Source: HXMU1420-13 sp965249965 (GTDB lineage: Bacteria; Bacteroidota; Rhodothermia; Balneolales; Balneolaceae). Taken from it: a stretch of 64,000 nt of DNA. The stretch's first letter is position 1; every line of letters starts with the position of its first letter. Below are positions 47,330-57,021 of the stretch, piece by piece. The DNA lies in contig OZ252262.1 in NCBI GenBank assembly GCA_965249965.1, positions 3,038,001 through 3,102,000 of the forward strand, in the 5' to 3' direction. The notes below the pieces were generated by a model. The model was given only the letters and a program-made list of their open reading frames with translations. It did not search any database and was not told the origin of the DNA. Both the position numbers and the translations under genes were made by a program.

Positions 47330-49948
47330 TTAACTACCGAACCAATAACTCAATTTTATCAGAAAAATATTAATCGGTTTATTTTTAAAGGTATCAAATG
47401 TGCCACCAAATGGATCAAAATCAAAGTTTCCTAAATCAAATGATGATCGATCTTGCTGCCAAACAAAAAAGATAGCCGAACCGGGCTTATATTCCCATCT
47501 TAACACCGCATTACCTTGTAGCGACTTAAACTCCTGGTCGAAGTTTGCATCAAAGAACTCATTACTTGCCTGATCGATTGGTGTGAAGTTGAAGGTTTTC
47601 GATTCCGAAAAAGTTTTGTAATTATTGAAATCTGCCGTGAAATAGTAAGGGCGCACGAAAGTTTGTAAACTTAAATTCGGCGCGAACGTTATATCGGCGC
47701 GAAACTCAGTATATATCAAGTCAAGATCGATCGTGGAAAAAAGATAATCTATCACAGCATCGCCGGTATATTCTCCGGTGTCTCGATATTGATCATTATC
47801 TTTAGATTTTAGATACCCGGGCGCCACCTTTACCTGAACATTACTTGCCAATCGAGCATTAAGACCCAGGTCGAACGTAACCTGATATTCTCCCGATGCA
47901 TCCGACCGATAGGAAGTTGAAGCATCCCAAAAAATATCTTTAGAAGCGTCGCTGGTAATTTGCAGATACGAATTCCAATCCTTTGGTCGCCTCATTGTAG
48001 GGCCTCCTCTGGCAATTCTATCGTTATAAAACTTACCGGTTATCCCAACCGAGCTAAATACCGTCCATAAATTGTTAAGTTGGAAATATCCGGCCAGCGA
48101 GTAATAATTGAAAATCATGTCACCATCAAAATTCCATGCATGGCTTACGTCTGCCCAGAGCAAGTAAAATTGAAATAGGTCTGACTCAACATTCAGATAT
48201 TCCAAATAGTAATGTGGTGCCCGGTAATCTGCACGCTCGAGAAACCCTATATCATTTATTTCATATTCGGGACTCATCTCCGAATAGGTAAAGGAATATC
48301 GAAGACCACTTCCACTGTACTTTCCGATACTGAATTCACCAAAATAACCATTCAGATTAGTTAATGAAGAATCTACACTTAAGCCTTCTGAGTCTATTCG
48401 GTTAAAATATCTTGCCGAAGTTTGCTGGGTTCTTAAAAGTGCATTTCTGGATCCATTTACCGAGCTCATTGATAACACACCACTCGCACCCCAATTTCTT
48501 TCTTTCCAATAATATTGTGCATCCAGCCCAACCTGTGTTGAAGATGAATGCATGAAATCTTTTAAAAAGTTTTCTGTAAAATTTCGATTTACAGTACTTA
48601 CAAATCCTCCTATTTGGGCATCAACTTTAGTAAGATCTTGTCTAATCCGACCAACGAAATAATTAGTTGCCGGTTCTGCTACAAAGCTTCCTTGTTGACC
48701 GTTTGAGAAATCATAATAATTAATGGACTCCTCTAAGGTATAAGAATTCAATATCCCTAATGATAGCCCGTTTTCTGTTTTACCACTAACTTTTGCAGCA
48801 CCTGCAATGGTTGTAACCGGATTTCGAGAAGTAAAATCGATATTTGAAGTCTCTCCATTTTGCTCTAATTGAGTGAGGCCTTCATTTACTGCAAACGGTG
48901 TTCTCCCAATTCTTCTTGAGTAGAAATTTGTATGATTTCGGTAAGAGTTTTGGCTTGTTGTACCACCAAAATTGAATATATCCCCACCTTCTAGAAAGAA
49001 TGGGCGGCGTTCTTCAAAAAACAGTTCAAATTCGGTTAGGTTGATTGTTGCCGGGTCGGCTTCTACCTGACCAAAATCAGGATTAAGTGTAGCTGTAAGT
49101 GTGAAATCGGAAGTGATTCCATATTTAATATCTCCACCAACTTTGTATTCAAAATCATTTTGTTTGTAAAATGGATTCACATCTGAACCAGTATCATCAC
49201 GAGTATACTCACTTAGTGCATAAGGCATAATTTCTAATCTGGCAGGACGTTCCAGATTACTTACGCCTTCGAGATCCCCAAACTTTGAAACAAGGCCGAA
49301 TTCTTCTCGCGGTGTACGGGCCCAAAAGCTTATTTCAGATCTACGCGCTATTCTTCTTTGGAAATTTATACCCCAGGTTTGCTCGCTAGATCGAGAAGTA
49401 AATCTTAATTGCGATAGTGGAATACGAAATTCAGCATTCCAGCCATCATCCACAATTTTAGTTTTTACTTCCCAAACTGCATCCCAAAGTATGTCTTCCT
49501 GAGTATCATCGTAATACATGATATCCTTTTGTACACCAAGGGGATTTGCAGCAAACGTAAACGCTGTTCTATTGTCATTATAACTATCAATATTAACATA
49601 TACCCAGTCGCTCGCGTAATTGCCATCACGTCGAAATAAATTTGCTGTAATAGAATCCGGGCTTGAATCGTAAGCTTTGGCTGCTATGTAGATATATTTA
49701 TCTGAGTAAGCTACTTTTATTTCAGTTCTCTCAGAAGCTGGCATCCCATCAAAAGGAGTTGATTGAGTAAACCCCGTAACAAAAGGAGTTTGCTGCCAAA
49801 TTTGATCCTCTATATTTCCATCGATAATTAAATCAGAATCGCTAGTTAGCCGAGTTGCAGTAATGATGAATTGATCCTGTCCTTGAACTACTAAGGATTG
49901 AATTATAATCACCACGAGCAGCCCTAATACCCTTCTGGTTTTGCTCAT
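47330..49948 (-). CDS. DUF5916 outer-membrane protein with CBM9-like N-domain, copy 2
   Basis: An 872-residue protein. The signal peptide is followed by a CBM9-like carbohydrate-binding-fold domain (about 30-215; DGNIEDQIWQQTPFV, YSDKYIYIAAKAYD, EFRIPLSQLRF). A DUF5916 beta-barrel region comes next (240-872; GGDIKYGITSDFTLTATLNPDFGQVEADPA, FFEERRPFFLEG) and ends in Trp-Phe-Gly-Ser (LSYWFGS), a typical outer-membrane C-terminal strand. It is paralogous to the next gene upstream on this strand (50107), about 55 residues shorter. Function of the family is unknown; an outer-membrane location is predicted. Confidence 0.88.
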   Translation of the reverse strand: MSKTRRVLGLLVVIIIQSLVVQGQDQFIITATRLTSDSDLIIDGNIEDQIWQQTPFVTGFTQSTPFDGMPASERTEIKVAYSDKYIYIAAKAYDSSPDSITANLFRRDGNYASDWVYVNIDSYNDNRTAFTFAANPLGVQKDIMYYDDTQEDILWDAVWEVKTKIVDDGWNAEFRIPLSQLRFTSRSSEQTWGINFQRRIARRSEISFWARTPREEFGLVSKFGDLEGVSNLERPARLEIMPYALSEYTRDDTGSDVNPFYKQNDFEYKVGGDIKYGITSDFTLTATLNPDFGQVEADPATINLTEFELFFEERRPFFLEGGDIFNFGGTTSQNSYRNHTNFYSRRIGRTPFAVNEGLTQLEQNGETSNIDFTSRNPVTTIAGAAKVSGKTENGLSLGILNSYTLEESINYYDFSNGQQGSFVAEPATNYFVGRIRQDLTKVDAQIGGFVSTVNRNFTENFLKDFMHSSSTQVGLDAQYYWKERNWGASGVLSMSSVNGSRNALLRTQQTSARYFNRIDSEGLSVDSSLTNLNGYFGEFSIGKYSGSGLRYSFTYSEMSPEYEINDIGFLERADYRAPHYYLEYLNVESDLFQFYLLWADVSHAWNFDGDMIFNYYSLAGYFQLNNLWTVFSSVGITGKFYNDRIARGGPTMRRPKDWNSYLQITSDASKDIFWDASTSYRSDASGEYQVTFDLGLNARLASNVQVKVAPGYLKSKDNDQYRDTGEYTGDAVIDYLFSTIDLDLIYTEFRADITFAPNLSLQTFVRPYYFTADFNNYKTFSESKTFNFTPIDQASNEFFDANFDQEFKSLQGNAVLRWEYKPGSAIFFVWQQDRSSFDLGNFDFDPFGGTFDTFKNKPINIFLIKLSYWFGS

Positions 49949-50050
49949 GAAAATTCCTATTGCTGATGATACTTTTCCGGGCCGATTTTATTAACCGAAA
50001 TATGCCGACGTTTACACCATAAGAGGCATTGAAATTCATCTTGTTACAAC

Positions 50051-50084
50051 AAAAAACCCCAAGAATTATTAAAGACTTGGGGTT
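50051..50084 (-). terminator. Intrinsic terminator between the two DUF5916 genes
   Basis: AACCCCAAG (50055-50063) and CTTGGGGTT (50076-50084) form a 9-bp stem. The A run 50051-50056 gives a U tract on the - strand. It follows the stop of the gene at 50107 by about 22 bases, so the two paralogues are probably separate transcripts. Confidence 0.78.
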
Positions 50085-50106
50085 CTTATAATTAAGCTAG
50101 AATTAA

Positions 50107-52890
50107 TTATGTGCCAAACCAGTAACTTAACTTCACTAAGAAGATATTATTTGGCTTTGGGTCAAAAATATCGATTAAATCATTCCCCAGGTCGAATCGC
50201 CCGTCGCCAATACTTCCATTCCGGCTTTGTTGCCAAACAAGAAATAATGTAGACCCGGGCTTGTATTCCCATCTGAATACAGCATTTCCCTGTAAGGATC
50301 GGAATGTGAAATCAGGGCGAGAAAAGGTAAAGTCAGAGTCCCCGTTATTGTCAATATCTACAGCATATTGTCCATTTCCGGTTTCGGAAATAGTACCTTC
50401 GTCCACACCATATTTATCAAAACCCCAACCACCGGGATTATTGAATTCACCAAAATTTGAGAATCTGAATGAATTAATAAACGGGCGAACAAATGTCTGC
50501 AAACTCATTGTGGGGCTAAACGTCCAATTCAATCTAATTTGAGTAGAAAAATTCATGCTTCTGGAATCCGCAAAAATATATCTTCTTCCGAACGTTTGGT
50601 TGGCATCTGGGTCGGTTGCTGTACGCCCAATATTTGCGATGAATTGATCTTCATCTAATTCTAGTCCTAGCTCTGGTGATAGTGTAATTTGAATGTTCGT
50701 GGCTGGTCGATAGGAAATATTTAACCAGTAATAATCATCAAATTCATTTTCGATATCTCGCCGGTGAAATTGACCATGGCCAAATGAAAATTCTTTATTT
50801 CGATCTGAATTTATATTGAAATTGAAGTTCAAATCGTCATTGTATTTCATATTTGGACCGCCTCTCGTCAATCGATCTGAGATTCTACCAAACGATCCAT
50901 TAATATTGGCATTAAACGACCATTGGTTCTTAAATCGAGTGAATCCACCCAAGTTGATGTTTCTCCAAATCCAATCGCCATCATAATTCCATCCATATAA
51001 GTGGTAACTCCAAATCTCCCAATATTGAACCTTTTTGGGTGCGGTTTCCTGCCACTGAAATGCAAAAGCCATTGAGCGATAATCTGCTCTGTTTTGGAAA
51101 CCAATATCATTTGTTTCGTAGCCTGGACTAACTTCTGCATACGTCAACGAGCCAGTAAAATGATCCCCTGATGATTTTCGAAGACTAAGTTCAGTGGCAA
51201 ACCCTTCCAAGCTTGTTTTTGAATTATCTACACTTAATTCGTCTGAATCTACCCGCTGATAATATCTTTGCGGAGCATTTTGTGCCGCACTAATCACATC
51301 AGATGTTCCATTAATTTGACTAACAGACAATGCACCACTTACCACGAATTCACGATCATTCCAATTATGCTCGAAATCGGTGCCTGCAATATAGGCAGAA
51401 CTACGTAAGTACGTTTCGAAATAGGTATTTTCGATATTTCGATTTACAGCACTGAAAAATCCACCAGCTACTGTATTGCCTTCATTAATGTCTTTTTTTA
51501 CCCGAGAAACAAAATAGTTGGTTGCGGGTTCAGCTGAAAATGTTCCTCGTCTTCTCCCTAAAATATTTCCTTGATCGGCTGTGAATTCTCCTTCTTCTTC
51601 TAATGTAAATGCATTTAGCACGCCAATCGACCAACCTGATTGTGTTTTACCACTTATCTTGGCGGCTGCTGCAATACTAGTTTGATCAGGAACATCTCTA
51701 TAACTAGCTGTTAAACTATCTGCGACGAATAAACTTCCACCGGAAAAGTTGTTTGCTCTGAAAAAATTGCCCTGCGGAGTTCTACCAATTCTTCTTGAAT
51801 AAAAAGTATTTGGATTGCCTGCATTATTGTATGTCCGCGTTCCGCCAAAACGAAATATCTCATTTCCTTCGAGGAAGAAGGGGCGTCGTTCAGGAAAAAA
51901 GATTTCAAACTGAGATAAGTTTATTGTTGCAGGATCTGCTTCAACTTGACCAAAATCCGGGTTTATGGTTGCAGTAAGTGTTAAATCTGAGGTAAGTCCA
52001 TATTTTATGTCCCCTCCAATATTACCACCAAAATCATTTTCTTTATAATAGGGATTGTTATCATCGCCAGGTGCCCGTGTTAAACTTGAAGAAACGTACG
52101 GTGTAATTTCAAGTCGCCTTGGTTCCTCTAAATCACGAATTCCATCTAATCGGCCAAACAGAGAAACCATTCCAGCCGCTCTTTGAGAGGTTTCAGACCA
52201 ATAATTGAACTCGTTATTTCTAGCAATTCTACGTTGAAAATTCACTCCCCAGGTTTGAATCGATTGATTTGAACTAAACCTTAGTTGGGAAAGTGGAATT
52301 TTCATCTCTACTGACCAGCCCTCGTTAGTAATTTTTGCGCGTGCTTCCCAAACAGCATCCCACAAAATATCCTCTCCATTATCATCAAAATATAAAATGT
52401 CTTTTTGTACGCCATTTGGGTTTACAGCAAATGTAAATGCCGTTCTTTTATCGTTATAGCTATCGAAACTTACATAAACCCAATCACTCGCTTCATTTCC
52501 ATCACGCCGAAATAGTGCCTTGATAATTGAATCTGGTGCAGTCTCGTATGCCATCATCCCAACAAAAATGTGTGAATCGGTGTATAGGATTCTTGCTTCT
52601 GTTTCTTGTGTTGGTCGGCCTCCATCCACCGGAAAACGCTGGGTAAAATCGGTAGCGATTGGAGCTCTTTGCCAAACGCCTTCATCTAGTACACCATCTA
52701 ACTTGATCAATGAATTATTATTAATTCTAATAGCATTCATTGTTGGATTATCTACCGTACCTCTACGTATATCTTGAGATGTTGATCTCGTCCCTTCTGT
52801 GAGGGTCTCTCCTCTCGGTATTTGATTTTGTGCTATTGCGTCGGCCCCGAGAATTACACACAATAATAGTAGCGTGATCATTTTTTGCAT
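50107..52890 (-). CDS. DUF5916 outer-membrane protein with CBM9-like N-domain, copy 1
   Basis: A 927-residue protein with the same order as its neighbour: signal peptide (LLLLCVILGADAIAQ), CBM9-like domain (about 50-240; DGVLDEGVWQRAPIA, DSHIFVGMMAYE), then the DUF5916 barrel (GGDIKYGLTSDLTLTATINPDFG, FFPERRPFFLEGNEIF) ending KLSYWFGT. Conserved runs such as GWNFQRRIARN-type segments and LQGNAVFRWEYKPGSTLFLVWQQ are shared with copy 2. Duplicate genes of this family in one locus are common; the ligand is unknown. Confidence 0.88.
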   Translation of the reverse strand: MQKMITLLLLCVILGADAIAQNQIPRGETLTEGTRSTSQDIRRGTVDNPTMNAIRINNNSLIKLDGVLDEGVWQRAPIATDFTQRFPVDGGRPTQETEARILYTDSHIFVGMMAYETAPDSIIKALFRRDGNEASDWVYVSFDSYNDKRTAFTFAVNPNGVQKDILYFDDNGEDILWDAVWEARAKITNEGWSVEMKIPLSQLRFSSNQSIQTWGVNFQRRIARNNEFNYWSETSQRAAGMVSLFGRLDGIRDLEEPRRLEITPYVSSSLTRAPGDDNNPYYKENDFGGNIGGDIKYGLTSDLTLTATINPDFGQVEADPATINLSQFEIFFPERRPFFLEGNEIFRFGGTRTYNNAGNPNTFYSRRIGRTPQGNFFRANNFSGGSLFVADSLTASYRDVPDQTSIAAAAKISGKTQSGWSIGVLNAFTLEEEGEFTADQGNILGRRRGTFSAEPATNYFVSRVKKDINEGNTVAGGFFSAVNRNIENTYFETYLRSSAYIAGTDFEHNWNDREFVVSGALSVSQINGTSDVISAAQNAPQRYYQRVDSDELSVDNSKTSLEGFATELSLRKSSGDHFTGSLTYAEVSPGYETNDIGFQNRADYRSMAFAFQWQETAPKKVQYWEIWSYHLYGWNYDGDWIWRNINLGGFTRFKNQWSFNANINGSFGRISDRLTRGGPNMKYNDDLNFNFNINSDRNKEFSFGHGQFHRRDIENEFDDYYWLNISYRPATNIQITLSPELGLELDEDQFIANIGRTATDPDANQTFGRRYIFADSRSMNFSTQIRLNWTFSPTMSLQTFVRPFINSFRFSNFGEFNNPGGWGFDKYGVDEGTISETGNGQYAVDIDNNGDSDFTFSRPDFTFRSLQGNAVFRWEYKPGSTLFLVWQQSRNGSIGDGRFDLGNDLIDIFDPKPNNIFLVKLSYWFGT

Positions 52891-52982
52891 AGTACCTGAC
52901 TTAGAAAGGCGATCTTAACTGCTGCTCTCCAATTATTAAGCAGTTTAGATAACCAGTTGAGAGTTATGAACTTTAGACGAGA

Positions 52983-53002
52983 GGGAAACTGACTCGTTTC
53001 CC
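52983..53002 (-). terminator. Hairpin after the DUF4097 operon
   Basis: GGGAAAC (52983-52989) and GTTTCCC (52996-53002), loop TGACTC, located 8 bases past the last stop of the sigma-factor operon. No clear U tract follows on the - strand, so efficiency as an intrinsic terminator is doubtful. Confidence 0.45.
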
Positions 53003-53009
53003 CGATTTA

Positions 53010-53813
53010 CTAGTTTTTACTTATTTCTATATCACCATGAAGGGTCTTGAATAAATATTCTGGTCCACCACCATTTACTTTTCCGGTAATCCATCGGTTT
53101 ACTGTAATAGAGTAAACTCCATTCTCTCCTGATGTTTCTGTGGTATTCCCTGTTCGGTCTATTTCGATGTCAAAATTAGTGTACACATCGCCGTAATCAG
53201 TTTTCATTTTTCCATTAAATCTTACATCTGCAGGAAACGAAACTTCGATATCTCCATTAAGTCCATTAAAAGACATCGGAGCACCTTCTGTAACCTCTAA
53301 TAGTTCTACTTCGATATCTCCATTAATGCTGTTACAAAGTACCGAACCTTTAATTGCATACATTTCTATATCCCCATTTGTAGCTTTAAGAACATGCTCG
53401 CCGCTTACGCCTTCCACATAGATATCACCATGTGTGAGATTTACATTAACCGAGAACCTTGCCGGAATCCATATTTCTAAATCCACATCGTCGTTATTCG
53501 GTGAAGTTTTCACATTAACAACATTATTGTCTTCCGTTACTTCTACGCCGGCTCCACCCGAAGATATTTTTCGAAGTCCATTTCTATTGTATGCATCTTC
53601 ATAATCCTCGTCTTCGCCATCTACAATAATGCGTACTTCATTGCCATCCCATGCTTTAATAATCACTTCATCTGCATACACTGAGTTTACATTTAGTTTA
53701 CCCGGCGAATTAGGATTAGTAAGCGGGATTCTTAAATCGTTTTGGGCAAATGCAGTACTACTGAATACCACCAAAACGCCAATTAATAATAAATTCGATT
53801 TAACTAGTCTCAT
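53010..53813 (-). CDS. DUF4097-type secreted beta-helix-like protein, distal copy
   Basis: The ATG at 53813 gives a clean signal peptide (LLLIGVLVVFSSTAFAQ) and 267 residues, and lies just after the previous stop; a longer frame to 53855 would overlap that gene. The mature part has repeating short strands typical of DUF4097/adhesin-like proteins (HGDIYVEGVSGEHVLKATNG, NGDIEVELLE, NGDIEVSFP), ending in another HGDIEIS repeat. Last gene of the ECF sigma operon. A periplasmic or outer-membrane-associated envelope role is inferred. Confidence 0.82.
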   Translation of the reverse strand: MRLVKSNLLLIGVLVVFSSTAFAQNDLRIPLTNPNSPGKLNVNSVYADEVIIKAWDGNEVRIIVDGEDEDYEDAYNRNGLRKISSGGAGVEVTEDNNVVNVKTSPNNDDVDLEIWIPARFSVNVNLTHGDIYVEGVSGEHVLKATNGDIEMYAIKGSVLCNSINGDIEVELLEVTEGAPMSFNGLNGDIEVSFPADVRFNGKMKTDYGDVYTNFDIEIDRTGNTTETSGENGVYSITVNRWITGKVNGGGPEYLFKTLHGDIEISKN

Positions 53814-53826
53814 GATATTGTTTCTT

Positions 53827-54690
53827 TTATGATTCTCTTTCTCTGATGAAAGCACTGCCGTTTACTAATTTGAAGCTCATCGATGGTCCACCTTCTCCAA
53901 ACTGGATAGGCGCATTTGACGAGATTTTGTAACGATTGCTTTCATTGTTTTGTGCCCTGTTCAATTGGTGCGGTAATCGCTTAACGTTTTCAAAGTCTGT
54001 GTATAAATCACCGTTCAAACTTTCAAAAGTTACAACGGCACCTAAATCTTTTGGAGAATATATTTCTATCTCGCCATTCACTGTATGGAATTCCATATCA
54101 AATTCCGGAGATTCGGCAAACCAGACTTGTATTCTGCCATTCACTGTATTTACATCTAATCTTGATTTAGCATTAATCACTTTTACAGATCCGTTTACAT
54201 TATTTGCTTCGATGGCTGCCGACATGTCATTTACAACTAAAAGGCCATCATTCACAGTTGATACATCTAGGTCCATTGATGTTGGAATTTTAAGTTCCAG
54301 GTCGAAATTGAAGCGGATGTCTTTATGGTCGTTCCAGTCCATTCTGTAATCGATTCTTCCATCTTCCATGTCGATTTCAACTCCTGGCGCATCCACGTAA
54401 ATGAAAATTTTATCGTTCACAACCATTGATTTGAGTTGAATCTCCTCTCGATCATCCTCAGAAATTCGGCCTCGCTCTTTCCACATTTCCTGGGTTGCTT
54501 CAACATGTATGTCATCTCCTTGATACCCTTCGATAGATACATCACCGAATATATTTTTAACAACTACCTCAAAGTCGGTACCAAACTCATTCGATGGTAT
54601 TTGGAATGAGATATCTTCGACAACTTTTTGTGCATACCCTGTTGAAGCTCCAATTAGTAAAATAAAGGGTAAAATCATTAGTTTTTTCAT
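53827..54690 (-). CDS. DUF4097-type secreted beta-helix-like protein, proximal copy
   Basis: A 287-residue protein with a signal peptide (MILPFILLIGASTGYAQ). DUF4097-like repeats follow (FGDVSIEGYQGDDIHVEAT, NDGLLVVNDMSAAIEANNVNG, NGRIQVWFAESPEFDMEFHT, NGEIEIYSP, NGDLYTDFENV). Its start overlaps the anti-sigma stop by 4 bases (ATGA). It is related to the next gene in fold and repeat type but only loosely in sequence. Control by the sigma factor of this operon is expected. Confidence 0.82.
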   Translation of the reverse strand: MKKLMILPFILLIGASTGYAQKVVEDISFQIPSNEFGTDFEVVVKNIFGDVSIEGYQGDDIHVEATQEMWKERGRISEDDREEIQLKSMVVNDKIFIYVDAPGVEIDMEDGRIDYRMDWNDHKDIRFNFDLELKIPTSMDLDVSTVNDGLLVVNDMSAAIEANNVNGSVKVINAKSRLDVNTVNGRIQVWFAESPEFDMEFHTVNGEIEIYSPKDLGAVVTFESLNGDLYTDFENVKRLPHQLNRAQNNESNRYKISSNAPIQFGEGGPSMSFKLVNGSAFIRERES

Positions 54691-55475
54691 AGTAGTACGG
54701 CTATTGTGTTATCAATTTTTTCCCGAGTTACACCGGCTAAATCCCGAGCTTCTTTTAGTTTTTCGAATTCCTGTATTGCATTTCGAGCACCCAATTCAAC
54801 CATAGCATCAGCTAAGGCAACAATTACCAAATCAGATTCCTGGCGAGCAATGGATCGTATTAATCCTTCACGTACTCTTGGGTCATCTCCCCATCGTGCA
54901 AGAGCTTGTATGGTTTGGATGCGTACATTTTCATTTTGATCGTTATTTAGTGTAAATAGCAGTGCCTGCACAGCGCGTTCATCAGCTGCCGGCAATTCGC
55001 TGGAGATATTTACCGCTCGAAGTCGATCTGTAGCAGAAGGCCCTTCAAGCATACTAACCATCATTAGCTGCCTCATCGACTGCATTTCTGTGGAAAGCTG
55101 ATCGATTTCACTTGAATTATCGCCAATAAAACTGCCTATAAATCCACCTACAATAAGTAAAACAAATGCATAGGCTAATTGCGGCGCAGTTATGTCTGAG
55201 AGCCAATTTTTTATGCTTTTTAAAATGGCATGCTCTTTGGTTGTTACCTGCGTTTCCTGCTCTTTGGCGAGCATTTCGTAGAAATTGCTTCTCATTTCTT
55301 CGCTGGGCTTTGGAATTGGAACTATTTCGAGTTCCTCGTGCAGTTGTTCCAACGCTTTAAAATCGATAAAATCGATTTCGCCAGCTTCAATCAATTGCTC
55401 CAGGTTTTTTCTGGCTGCCTCATCTAATGTACCTTGCAGGTAATCGGCGATTAATTGTTCATGTTTTTCATTCAT
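54687..55475 (-). CDS. Probable membrane anti-sigma factor with HEAT-like repeats
   Basis: The ATG at 55475 is preferred (262 residues); a GTG at 55490 adds five. Residues 1-75 (EQLIADYLQGTLDEAARKNLE) resemble the short helical sigma-binding region of anti-sigma factors, without the zinc-finger HxxxCxxC. One transmembrane helix is at about 100-120 (LAYAFVLLIVGGFIGSFIG). The periplasmic part has HEAT-like helical repeats (VQALLFTLNNDQNENVRIQT, IQALARWGDDPRVREGLI). It overlaps the sigma gene end by 8 bases, the usual coupling of a sigma/anti-sigma pair. Role inferred from architecture and context. Confidence 0.8.
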   Translation of the reverse strand: MNEKHEQLIADYLQGTLDEAARKNLEQLIEAGEIDFIDFKALEQLHEELEIVPIPKPSEEMRSNFYEMLAKEQETQVTTKEHAILKSIKNWLSDITAPQLAYAFVLLIVGGFIGSFIGDNSSEIDQLSTEMQSMRQLMMVSMLEGPSATDRLRAVNISSELPAADERAVQALLFTLNNDQNENVRIQTIQALARWGDDPRVREGLIRSIARQESDLVIVALADAMVELGARNAIQEFEKLKEARDLAGVTREKIDNTIAVLL

Positions 55476-56034
55476 TGCTGTATTCCTCACTTAACGTGGT
55501 TACAATCTTTTTTAAATCTTTCATGGCTCGAAACATTCTTACTTTCACTGCACTTTCAGTAATTCCCTGAATATCTGCGATTTCCTGATATCTGAGGCCT
55601 TCAAATCGACTGAGAATTACTACTTCTTTTTTGTCCTCGCCTAGTTTGTCTAGTGCTTGTTCCAGTATCAATTTACGTTTCGAGCGGTCATCTTTATCCA
55701 CATACCCGGTTGGGTCTTCACCAGGGATTCGCTCTGCGTCCAGAATTTCATCCTCTCTTAAGCGCTTATGTTTTCTATAATGATCGATATGCGCGTTTCT
55801 TGCGATGCTAAACATCCAGGTGGTAAAGGAACCCGTACCGGTGTATGTGTCGCGATATTTAAGCATGCGCTCAAACACCGATTGAACAAGATCTTCACTT
55901 AATTGCTGCTCTTTAGTTTTGCGATAGAAAAAGCTATACAGAGAGCGTGAGTAGCGCTCATATAAAAGACCCAATTTTTCAAATTGGCCTTCTTTCACTT
56001 TCATCATCAATGCTTTATCCGCCGTAGAACTCAA
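55468..56034 (-). CDS. ECF-type RNA polymerase sigma factor
   Basis: A 188-residue protein with sigma region 2 (LYSFFYRKTKEQQLSEDLVQ, followed by SFTTWMFSIARNAHIDHYRK) and region 4 (LDKLGEDKKEVVILSRFEGL, then a helix-turn-helix IADIQGITESAVKVRMFRAM). Short linker and no region 1 or 3: a group 4 (ECF) sigma factor. It heads the operon with the anti-sigma and two DUF4097 proteins, so it probably answers an envelope signal and controls its own operon (inferred). Confidence 0.93.
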   Translation of the reverse strand: MSSTADKALMMKVKEGQFEKLGLLYERYSRSLYSFFYRKTKEQQLSEDLVQSVFERMLKYRDTYTGTGSFTTWMFSIARNAHIDHYRKHKRLREDEILDAERIPGEDPTGYVDKDDRSKRKLILEQALDKLGEDKKEVVILSRFEGLRYQEIADIQGITESAVKVRMFRAMKDLKKIVTTLSEEYSNE

Positions 56035-56115
56035 AGTGCTTTTTTAGCAATTACTAGTTGTTGATGCCCTGTACACTATCAACAAAAAGAAAGGTTACAA
56101 GAAAAGAAAGGATTT

Positions 56116-57021
56116 TTATTGATCCTGACGGATTCGTTTTTCTAATTCGCAGGCTATAAATTCTCCCTGCTCATCGAAACAAGGACCCCATGGTATAGTT
56201 TTTGTTATTGTTCCAATCATAAATCCTACCCCATTTTCAATATTGGAAACTCCTTCGGCTAGAGTGTAAATATCCTCGTCTAATACATAAAGATTTATCC
56301 AATCAGGCCCAGCAGAAGCAACGAACAATTGTCTGTCCAATATTTGAAATTCGGTATCCGGGAAATTACGGGCTATCAAACCAATGTCACGGTTTCCATC
56401 AAGTTTGAAAAATTTCTCTTGGTCTCCTTGTGGTGATCTGATCGAATCACGGATATGGGAAAACGTATAGATCAACTCCCTATTAAAAAAAGTGTCCCGA
56501 ACTCTATAAATAGCCTGAACATCGGCCACATTATCCACATCGCGAACAATGATTATTTCCTCACCAAAATAAAGTGCATAAACGGGAGTAGGAAAGTCGG
56601 GTGGAATAGTAATTCTGGTTGAACTCTGTCGCCCATCTGCAAGAGTAGCGACAACCTCGTACGTATGTTCAGGAATGATTTCTAGAGTTGTCCAAAAATT
56701 CCACATTACAACAAGTGGATTTGGACTAAAAAGAGAATCGCTCATCATTGCTTCATCACCGGTATCTACATTTCGAATACGAACTTCGACATCTATTGGA
56801 TCTGTATTTGGATCGAAATTGTCTCGTACCGGAACCATTCGAACCCATTGGGTATCAACGGTTGCATCTAAATAGCCATACATCGAAAAGAAGTATTCGG
56901 TGTTTTCCTCTCTTGGATCAAAACTCTCATCACAGGCTAACCCAAAAAAAAGTACCGCTGAGAAAAAGCTTAGTATGATCGAATATCTATGTTTTGATAT
57001 GTTGGAAACGAGCTTTTTCAT
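56116..57021 (-). CDS. DUF4249-like lipoprotein paired with the TonB receptor
   Basis: A 301-residue protein; the signal peptide ends GLAC, giving a lipidated Cys (about 30). The beta-rich N-domain (VEVRIRNVDTGDEAMMSD, HTYEVVATLADGRQSSTRIT) fits DUF4249, a family regularly encoded next to TonB-dependent receptors in Bacteroidota. It starts exactly at the last base of the receptor gene, so the two are co-translated. Probable outer-membrane lipoprotein partner of the receptor; substrate unknown. Confidence 0.78.
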   Translation of the reverse strand: MKKLVSNISKHRYSIILSFFSAVLFFGLACDESFDPREENTEYFFSMYGYLDATVDTQWVRMVPVRDNFDPNTDPIDVEVRIRNVDTGDEAMMSDSLFSPNPLVVMWNFWTTLEIIPEHTYEVVATLADGRQSSTRITIPPDFPTPVYALYFGEEIIIVRDVDNVADVQAIYRVRDTFFNRELIYTFSHIRDSIRSPQGDQEKFFKLDGNRDIGLIARNFPDTEFQILDRQLFVASAGPDWINLYVLDEDIYTLAEGVSNIENGVGFMIGTITKTIPWGPCFDEQGEFIACELEKRIRQDQ

